From positions 1 to 32,558 of the forward strand of contig NZ_JADEXN010000003.1 in the NCBI RefSeq assembly GCF_015207075.1: DNA of 32,558 bases, given 5' to 3'. The notes below the pieces were generated by a model, which saw only the letters and a list, made by a program, of their open reading frames with translations, was not told the origin of the DNA and ran no database searches. This stretch comes from Zarconia navalis LEGE 11467. Lineage in GTDB: Bacteria; Cyanobacteriota; Cyanobacteriia; Cyanobacteriales; Geitlerinemataceae. Every line of letters starts with the position of its first letter. Positions within the stretch are counted from its first letter, which is position 1. Shown here piece after piece: positions 26,805 through 32,558 of the stretch. The translations under genes were made by a program, and so were the position numbers.

Positions 26805-27450
26805 GATGGCGATACTCTCGATACAATCGCAGTCCGTATTGCCCTGCGGCGGTTTGCCGACATTTTTCTACTTCTTGGAGCATTACCGAAGGCATTTTTA
26901 TCTTTTCTGTTTTCGTCGCTTTAATAGGGTGCCGTTCGGGCAGTAGAATCGGTGCGGCTAAGGCTGCAAAGGATATATTGGCTGCCGAAAGGTGCTCTCC
27001 GACGAGAAACGGGCGATCGTCGGCAAGCTGTTCGCCGACTCGATCGAAAAGACTCTCAATTTCGCGGTAGGCGGTTGCTGCGCCAGCGGCAGTGGGTTGG
27101 TAAGCGCGTCGCACGGCAGAACGCATCACCGGCAAAGCGATCGCTAGGGCGATTTTCTCGTATCCAGCAGTCCCCTGTCCCCAAGCTCGTAGCAACCGCT
27201 CTCTATTATCTAATCCGTAGAAATACCCCCAGCGCCGCGTGCAATCCCCCAGTTGGGTATCGAATACATCTTCCCATTCTTCAACCTGTTGCCGGAGTTG
27301 GGGTTCTTTGGGGTAAAGCGGCTTGTCCTCTGGGGCGATCGAATCTAAATAATGTAAAATTTCCGTCGAGTCGGTGAATGTACCCGAGGCACTCACCAGT
27401 ACCGGCACGCTTTTCCCCCCTTGAGGGCGCGTTGCGAGTCGATGAAACAA
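26791..27450 (-). pseudogene. glutathione S-transferase family gene lacking its N-terminal start
   Basis: From 27450 the frame reads a GST of the type with EEPHVPLFHRLATRPQGGKSVPVL and TDSTEILHYLDS followed by an all-helical domain. The usual first ~30 residues are missing: strand beta1 and the catalytic Ser/Cys region, often SHYCEKAR-like. In-frame homology continues upstream to GDYTEE but then becomes unrelated sequence, and an in-frame TAA lies at about 27530. No ATG or GTG fits; a TTG at 27450 is the only start. Either the gene is decaying or a short non-catalytic protein is made. Stop overlaps the PstS-like stop. Confidence 0.65.
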
Positions 27451-27594
27451 AGGAACGTGAGGTTCTTCGGTATAGTCCCCTCCGCTTTGCTCCGCCCGCA
27501 GTTTATTTACACGATCGAAGAAATAGGTTTTTTACATTCTCCATTCCCCGTACCCCATTCCCTGTAATGAAAAGGACGCGCGCCCCTACCATCC

Positions 27595-28575
27595 TCAACC
27601 ATTTTGCAACATCCCCGCTGCGATCGCCCCTAAAATAACGATCCCAAATGCCACTCGATACCACACAAAAATCCAAGTGCTTTGGGTCTGCAAGAACTTA
27701 ATCAACCAGGCGATCGCCAGATAGGAAAAGACCGCCGCCGAAATCAGCCCGGCAAGCAAAGGTAGCCAAGAGACATCGCCACCTTCTCCCAAAGCCCCTT
27801 TTAACTCCACCAACCCCGCCAGGGTAATGGCAGGAATGCCTAGCAGGAAGGAAAATCGAGCAGCCGTTGCCCGCTCCAAGCCCATAAATAACCCGGCGGT
27901 AATCGTCGAACCGGAACGGGATACCCCCGGAATCAAAGCCAGGGCTTGGGCACAACCCATCAAAATGCCATCAGACATGCTGAGGCTGGAAAAATCGCGT
28001 TTGTGAGAGCAAATCTTTTCGGCGACACCGAGTAAAATACCCATCACGATCGAGACGACGGCAATGACGATGAGGGTTCGCACGCGGGTCTCGTAAAATT
28101 CGGCGAAGACAAACTTAATCAGCAAGCCGAAAAAGACGATCGGGATCGTTCCCAACCCGATTCCCAAGGCAATGCGAAAATCTTGCGCCTGATAGTCCGA
28201 TTTGGCGATCGCTCGCGCGGCCCCCGTGGTCACTTGGACTAAATCTTCCCAGAAGTACGACAATACAGCGGCAATACTACCCAGTTGGATAACAGCGGTA
28301 AATGCCACTCCCGGATCGCCCCATTGCAACACTTCGGGAACCACTTTTAAATGTGCCGTACTGCTGATCGGCAAAAATTCTGTTAGCCCCTGAACCATGC
28401 CGAGGATAATGGCTTGAAATACGTTGGGTGTCCAGACGCTTGCATCGCCAATGGCATCAGTTGTCGCCGCAGCGAGCGAGGCTTGGGGCATCGCTGTCTC
28501 CCAAACCGAAGCGAGCGCTGCACTTGCACTGCCCAGGGCGCAAAAAGGTAAGAGTTTACGGAACGATAAAATCAT
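27595..28575 (-). CDS. uppP: undecaprenyl-diphosphatase
   Basis: This 326-residue polytopic membrane enzyme dephosphorylates undecaprenyl diphosphate so that the lipid carrier of peptidoglycan synthesis is recycled. Motif one GMVQGLTEFLPISSTAHL (Glu and the Ser-Ser-Thr-Ala-His region) and motif two ALIPGVSRSGSTITAGL are both intact. An N-terminal extension of about 50 residues with an Ala-rich hydrophobic segment precedes the canonical start near VFQAIILGMVQG. The ATG at 28575 is the first in frame. It may confer bacitracin resistance when overproduced, as known for the family. It precedes the GST remnant in the same direction. Confidence 0.95.
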   Translation of the reverse strand: MILSFRKLLPFCALGSASAALASVWETAMPQASLAAATTDAIGDASVWTPNVFQAIILGMVQGLTEFLPISSTAHLKVVPEVLQWGDPGVAFTAVIQLGSIAAVLSYFWEDLVQVTTGAARAIAKSDYQAQDFRIALGIGLGTIPIVFFGLLIKFVFAEFYETRVRTLIVIAVVSIVMGILLGVAEKICSHKRDFSSLSMSDGILMGCAQALALIPGVSRSGSTITAGLFMGLERATAARFSFLLGIPAITLAGLVELKGALGEGGDVSWLPLLAGLISAAVFSYLAIAWLIKFLQTQSTWIFVWYRVAFGIVILGAIAAGMLQNG

Positions 28576-28973
28576 TTCGAGTCTGGATATTGGATGTTCG
28601 GTGTTTTTGAGGGTTAGATTTGGTCAGAGCGGGAGGTCGATACTTTATTTTTAGCCTTTGAATCTTCTGAAAGCAGAAAGGCGATTAAAAAATACCGCGA
28701 CGACATTGAAAAATTTACATTTTCATGTATCGCCTTAGAGAAAACGGTAAATTGTCAAGAATGTACTCCAAAGACTAAGAAAGTATAAAAAAATTTACAG
28801 TCCACTCGATCGAAATCGGAAAAGTTCGATCGAAATTTGGAGATTGCAGAATCTCTTGGGCCTTGAGGGCGAACCTTATGTGTCGGGGTACGCCCCCACG
28901 CAGCGGGTTCGATCGCCTCTAAGTGTAGATGTGATAACCTTTATTAAGATAATTTGCAAATATTAACAATCCG
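28576..28973. promoter_or_regulatory. 400-bp divergent region between uppP and DUF3120
   Basis: This AT-rich region between divergent genes contains a direct repeat TCGATCGAAAT (about 28806 and 28829) and GC-rich repeat-like sequence at 28885-28915. I see no gene or RNA structure I can name. Confidence 0.4.
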
Positions 28974-29708
28974 TTGTTTTACTTTCCTTTTACAAACTCC
29001 ACGTCCTATTCTGTCGATTCCGCGCCAGATTCCCCAGTGTTTTCCTGGCGCGGAATTGAGCTAAGGAAGTCCGGACTTATTTTTGCGGCTGCCGTTTTTT
29101 TAGTCGCTGTCCCCGTATTTATTGAAGCACCTTTAGTACGTCACCTGCCGGGAGTTAGTTTGGCTCTGACAATGGCCTGGGTGGGTTTGAGTCTCGCGCT
29201 GCTGTCGAGTCCTTCTACTCGGTTCTGGGGCGACTTGCTACTCGGATTCGCCGGTAGTTGGTTAGCTGGTTCTCTCTATTGGGGGTGGTTGCGATGGGAA
29301 CCCTTATGGCACTTGCCCGTCGAGGCGATCGTCCTTCCTTTTTCCCTATGGTGTCTTTATCGCCGTCGATTGACCGTCGGTAGCTGGTTTGCCATCGTCT
29401 CTTTCTTTGGTACGGCCGTTACCGACGGGTATTTCTACCTTGTGGGCTTGATGCCTCGGTGGCGAGAATTGATGCAGGTAGAACCCGAGCTGGTGGCTCC
29501 GATCTTCGGTGAGGCGATCGCTCAAGTCCGCACGCCCTGGGGGGCCCTTTGCGCGTTGGTTCTCGCCGCGATTTTACTACTCGGGGGTCTACTTCCTTTG
29601 CGTGGCCCCAATCCTCCCCTGCATTATTGGGCATTTTCTGGGGCAGTCTTGAGTACAATTTTGGTGGATGCACTCTTTTGGCTTGCCGCCCTCGCAGCTG
29701 TCGGGTAA
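28974..29708 (+). CDS. DUF3120 membrane protein
   Basis: This 244-residue polytopic protein fits the cyanobacterial DUF3120 family: VFLVAVPVFIEAPLVRHLPGVSLALT, WGDLLLGFAGSWLAGSLYWGWLRWEPLWHLPVEAI, TAVTDGYFYLVGLMPRWRELMQ and HYWAFSGAVLSTILVDALFWLAA are in the family's order. The family's function is unknown. No ATG exists near the start. TTG at 28974 or GTG at 29037 must serve, and I give the longer form. Possibly cotranscribed with the cyclase gene downstream (117-bp gap). Confidence 0.87.
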   Translation: MFYFPFTNSTSYSVDSAPDSPVFSWRGIELRKSGLIFAAAVFLVAVPVFIEAPLVRHLPGVSLALTMAWVGLSLALLSSPSTRFWGDLLLGFAGSWLAGSLYWGWLRWEPLWHLPVEAIVLPFSLWCLYRRRLTVGSWFAIVSFFGTAVTDGYFYLVGLMPRWRELMQVEPELVAPIFGEAIAQVRTPWGALCALVLAAILLLGGLLPLRGPNPPLHYWAFSGAVLSTILVDALFWLAALAAVG

Positions 29709-29825
29709 ATATCGAGCGCAGTTCGGGAACGGACAACAAACTCTGGTGGCGTGCCGCAGGAGGGAAAAGAAGAGAAATGATTGTATGCGTTAGATCGTCA
29801 CTGACCGATCGCAACCGTGACACCT

Positions 29826-30911
29826 ATGAAATTGACGACTTCGAGTTGGCAGTCCCGGTTAACAAAAGGCAAAATTGAAAAGGGTGCAACTCGATACAAT
29901 ACGTTGGTCAGAATCGACGAAGAGCCTGTGATAACGATCGAATCCTCTCCCCATCTGGTACTGCACACTGACTCGGGCGACCGCTATTTGTCCTTAGAAG
30001 GCTATAAATGCTGGACGATCGGTCGCAACGACGATAATAACTTTGTCGTCCGAGATCGGTGGATTTCTCGCAATCATTCGATGCTCCAATGCACCGATGG
30101 CGGCGATTTTTACCTAATCGATCTCGGAAGCCGAAATGGAACTTTCGTCAACGGTCGGCGGGTGAGTATTCCCGTCACCCTTAAAAACGGCGATCGCTTG
30201 ACTTTGGGGCAAACCCAACTTGACTTTTTCTGTCCGGTTCGGTCTCTTCAAGAAGACTCCGAAGAAGTTGATGGCGACGACTCAGCAACGGCAACAGCCC
30301 TCTTATCCGTCCGCCGGTTGATTTCCGTGATGGTCATCGATATTCGCGATTTTACCGTCCTCACTCGCCAACTCGACGAGGCGATCCTCTCCGAGGTGAT
30401 TGGTACTTGGTTCCGACAGTCTGGGGAAATTATCCGTATTTCTGGCAGTTGGGTCGATAAGTATATTGGCGATGCGATTATGGCCGTCTGGTTTCATCCC
30501 CAAGATCGAGTCACCTCCAAAGAAGGTCTGCAAATTTGTCAAGCCCTCAGCAATATGCAGAAGATGACACAGAAACTAAGCGCTCGCTATCCTTTGCCCT
30601 TTCCCTTGCGCATTGGGGCAGGGGTCAATACGGGATACGCGATGGTGGGCAACACCGGCAGCGGCGATCGCCCGGACTATACCGCATTGGGCGATACCGT
30701 AAACGCAGCATTTCGCCTGGAGTCCTGTACGAAGCAATTGGGCAAAGAGGTCGCCCTGGGTCAAACCACATATCAAGGTCTAGAGGCGGCACAACTTAAT
30801 CTAAACTCTCTCGAAGCCCACGAGGTTCATCTCAAAGGCTACGATCGCCCCATGCCGACCTATGCCGGAAACTTTGCCGATATTGAGGCTTTCTTGCCAC
30901 GGGACAATTGA
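29826..30911 (+). CDS. FHA domain-class III adenylate cyclase
   Basis: This 361-residue soluble signalling enzyme has an FHA phosphothreonine-binding domain at about residues 43-134 (IGRNDDNN, SRNHSML, IDLGSRNGTFVNGRRV), followed by a class III cyclase domain. The metal aspartates are D172 (VMVIDIRDFT) and D216 (YIGDAI). The purine-selecting Lys212 and Thr286 (DKYIGD, PDYTALG) and the transition-state Asn293 and Arg297 (DTVNAAFR) fit an adenylate cyclase of the CyaB1 kind, with Thr in place of the usual Asp. It likely makes cAMP in response to binding a phosphorylated partner. ATG at 29826; a GTG three codons earlier is possible. Confidence 0.92.
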   Translation: MKLTTSSWQSRLTKGKIEKGATRYNTLVRIDEEPVITIESSPHLVLHTDSGDRYLSLEGYKCWTIGRNDDNNFVVRDRWISRNHSMLQCTDGGDFYLIDLGSRNGTFVNGRRVSIPVTLKNGDRLTLGQTQLDFFCPVRSLQEDSEEVDGDDSATATALLSVRRLISVMVIDIRDFTVLTRQLDEAILSEVIGTWFRQSGEIIRISGSWVDKYIGDAIMAVWFHPQDRVTSKEGLQICQALSNMQKMTQKLSARYPLPFPLRIGAGVNTGYAMVGNTGSGDRPDYTALGDTVNAAFRLESCTKQLGKEVALGQTTYQGLEAAQLNLNSLEAHEVHLKGYDRPMPTYAGNFADIEAFLPRDN

Positions 30912-31031
30912 CGGACTCCCTCGTAAACTTCGCGCTGTAACATTAGGTCGGCATCGGGAGTATCCCACTTCTCATTAAGAATGGTAATATTTTGTATATT
31001 AAATATTTGTCTATGAAGAGGAACCCACAAG

Positions 31032-31451
31032 ATGAAACGATTGGTTCGCCTGTTAACAGCTTTTTGCGTTTTATTAAGCTGCTTGGGGATGTTGGCGCTG
31101 CCGCAAAAAGCCCATGCTGCCGATCTTAGCGTTCGTCCCATGCCAGTTTTGGCGCAACTCCCCGCACAAAATGCCGCCGATAAGAAGTTAGGAACGGAAT
31201 TTGGCCAGAAGATCGATCTCAATAATACTAACGTCCGAGCCTTCCGGAAATATCGCGGCATGTATCCTACCCTTGCGGGCAAAGTTGTGGATAACGCTCC
31301 CTACGATAGTGTTGAAGATGTACTGAAGATCGAGGGATTGAGCGCTCGGCAAAAAGAGCGCCTGCAAGCTAACCTCGAAAACTTTGCAGTGACGACCCCG
31401 GCCAATGTGTTCACCAGTGGAGGAGATCGTCTCAATAACGGAATATACTAG
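31032..31451 (+). CDS. psbU: photosystem II 12 kDa extrinsic protein
   Basis: This 139-residue precursor of PsbU is a lumenal subunit that shields the oxygen-evolving manganese cluster on cyanobacterial photosystem II. The signal peptide ends at KAHA-ADLS (residues 1-29). The mature part has [41 protein letters not shown] and the helix-hairpin-helix-like region [19 protein letters not shown], as in known PsbU. Start ATG 31032 lies 9 bases after GAAGAGGA. An upstream A/T-rich run (TTGTATATTAAATATTTG) probably carries the promoter. A terminator follows the stop codon closely. Confidence 0.96.
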   Translation: MKRLVRLLTAFCVLLSCLGMLALPQKAHAADLSVRPMPVLAQLPAQNAADKKLGTEFGQKIDLNNTNVRAFRKYRGMYPTLAGKVVDNAPYDSVEDVLKIEGLSARQKERLQANLENFAVTTPANVFTSGGDRLNNGIY

Positions 31452-31484
31452 GCTGCCAAACCTGCAGATCCGAACGAACCCGCT

Positions 31485-31515
31485 CGTCCCACCTCACGGT
31501 GAGATGGGCGTTTTT
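31485..31515 (+). terminator. intrinsic terminator of psbU
   Basis: CGTCCCACCTCA pairs with TGAGATGGGCG around a CGG loop, and the stem runs into TTTTT at 31511-31515. This is a standard hairpin-plus-T terminator 34 bp past the psbU stop. Confidence 0.9.
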
Positions 31516-32021
31516 GTCTCCAGGGTAAGGCGATTTCCTCGATCTACAAGACTTACGCAAAGCCGCTCTCGGTAGAATGTGAAGCGCGCAGCGTAACCTA
31601 TTGCTACTAGCAGATTTAGTGTGGGTGTATAAGTCCCGATCTCGCCACGATCGAAAGTTTTAGAACCCAAGTGAAGGCGAGCTGAGGAAGAGTAAACGAA
31701 CGAACAATTAGCGAGTCGTTGTTCTACTTATCTCCCCATCCCCCATCTCTTACAAGAGAATGCTTTTCACAATTGGTGCGATCGAGCATTGGAGTCTAAC
31801 GACATTCTAAGGGGCGCGCTCTCCCCCGGTCGCACTCGCCGGTCGTTGTGCCCCCAGCTCACATCCACCGGAATCTAAAAAACCTACACTTGTAAGCTCC
31901 CCCATCTCCCGTGTTGCGATCGGCAAACTATGCTTAAATGTAATGCAAAGATTAAGGTGCGACCCGTAGAGTGAGGGGCAATTTCTGAGTGGTAAATTCG
32001 TCAGCGTTGGATTGCGATTCC
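31516..32021. other. 500-bp spacer between psbU and nadB
   Basis: It holds the second copy of the dispersed 30-bp repeat (31826-31855), a CCCCATC-like tract near 31735 and a lone GACTTACGCA (about 31549), which resembles the end of some cyanobacterial repeats but has no partner. I see no gene. The nadB promoter must lie in the 3' part. Confidence 0.4.
31826..31855 (+). repeat. dispersed 30-bp repeat, copy 2
   Basis: It matches 7759-7788 at 26 of 30 positions. The flanks GGGGCGCG (31811) and GCCCCC suggest an imperfect foldback. Confidence 0.55.
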
Positions 32022-32558
32022 ATGCCGCACCCGGAAACAGCATTGCGAGATCGATTTGACGTTTTGGTGGTCGGTGCGGGAGCTGCAGGTTTATACGCCG
32101 CACTTTGTTTGCCCGAATCTCTGCAAATCGGCTTAGTCACCAAAGATGAGTTGCCCCTGTCTGCCAGCGATTGGGCTCAGGGTGGAATTGCGGCGGCCGT
32201 TGCTCCCGAAGATTCTCCCACACTCCATGTCGAAGATACCCTCAAAGCCGGTGCGGGCTTGTGCGATGTGGGAGCAGTGGAATTTTTGGCTTCTGAAGCC
32301 CCAGACTGCATTCGATCGCTCATCGACTTGGGAGTAGCATTCGATCGCCACGGCAAAGACCTCGCCCTGACTCTCGAAGCCGCTCACTCGCGACGGCGAG
32401 TCCTCCATGCCGCCGATACCACCGGTCGGGAGATCGTCAGCATCCTCAGCCAGCAAGTATGCCGACGCAAAAACATTCAAGTGCTATCGCGAGCGTTCGT
32501 TCTGGATTTGTGGCTAGATCCTCACACCAACCGTTGCCGGGGGGCGAGTTTGTTGTAT
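32022..32558 (+). CDS. nadB: L-aspartate oxidase, N-terminal part, cut by the window end
   Basis: These are the first 179 codons of the FAD enzyme that oxidises L-aspartate to iminoaspartate for quinolinate and NAD synthesis. It shows the FAD motif VVGAGAAGLYAAL, LVTKDELPLSASDWAQGGIAAAVAPEDSP (the flavin-contacting region before the GG), DTLKAGAGLCD, FLASEAPDCIRSLIDLGVAFDRHG and the RVLHAADTTGREI motif typical of NadB rather than SdhA. The frame runs to the last base without a stop. ATG 32022 gives a normal N-terminus. Confidence 0.93.
   Translation, partial: MPHPETALRDRFDVLVVGAGAAGLYAALCLPESLQIGLVTKDELPLSASDWAQGGIAAAVAPEDSPTLHVEDTLKAGAGLCDVGAVEFLASEAPDCIRSLIDLGVAFDRHGKDLALTLEAAHSRRRVLHAADTTGREIVSILSQQVCRRKNIQVLSRAFVLDLWLDPHTNRCRGASLLY

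Noticed and set aside
28880-28920. GC-rich sequence ending GGTTCGATC, resembling a tRNA T-arm
   Set aside because: No acceptor stem or anticodon arm can be formed around it.
31543-31560. GACTTACGCA motif like the end of some cyanobacterial insertion elements
   Set aside because: Only one end is present; no inverted partner or transposase was seen.

Overview
The window comes from a cyanobacterium. It carries psbU (an extrinsic subunit of the photosystem II oxygen-evolving complex), an atpB-atpE type ATP synthase pair, a cyanobacterial glucolipid synthase, DUF1818, DUF1400 and DUF3120 proteins, and very many HIP1-type GCGATCGC octamers. A 59-codon gene ending exactly in RGSGR (a PatX-type precursor) points to a filamentous species. 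No heterocyst-specific gene is visible, so whether it makes heterocysts is undecided. I recognise no tRNA, rRNA, CRISPR array, complete insertion sequence or phage module. The content is chromosomal and mostly housekeeping, with short intergenic repeats.

Layout. Positions 1-6326 are mainly minus strand: two small membrane proteins, then sdhA, a Ser/Thr kinase and a Uma2 nuclease-fold protein separated by 18 bp each, and a small membrane protein upstream of sdhA behind a strong hairpin terminator. Positions 6608-8283 hold rpoZ, a secreted protein of unknown function and a DUF1818 gene, with an inverted-repeat element between the last two. Positions 8947-11153 hold two secreted stand-alone DUF1400 paralogs and a MAPEG protein. 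Positions 11208-12913 are a divergent TetR/Rieske oxygenase pair around a double palindromic operator. Positions 13203-17583 hold comB, a medium-chain dehydrogenase without the usual catalytic-zinc cysteine, a short peptidase C15 homolog, hisH and a SWIM zinc-finger protein.

Positions 17938-20374 (minus) hold the patX-like gene, a terminator, and the epsilon and beta genes of F1 ATP synthase. The beta gene has an in-frame UAA at codon 366. Positions 20640-23744 hold a DUF416 protein, an ABC-2 permease and the monoglucosyldiacylglycerol synthase. Positions 24136-28575 hold an EbsA-like pilus factor, a BioD/DRTGG protein, an anchored PstS-like protein, a GST gene that has lost its N-terminus, and uppP. 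The window ends with DUF3120, an FHA-class III adenylate cyclase, psbU and the first 179 codons of nadB.

The two observations most worth following are the signal-peptide-bearing RGSGR precursor, which implies HetR-linked peptide signalling in this organism, and the nonsense codon inside an essential ATP synthase gene.
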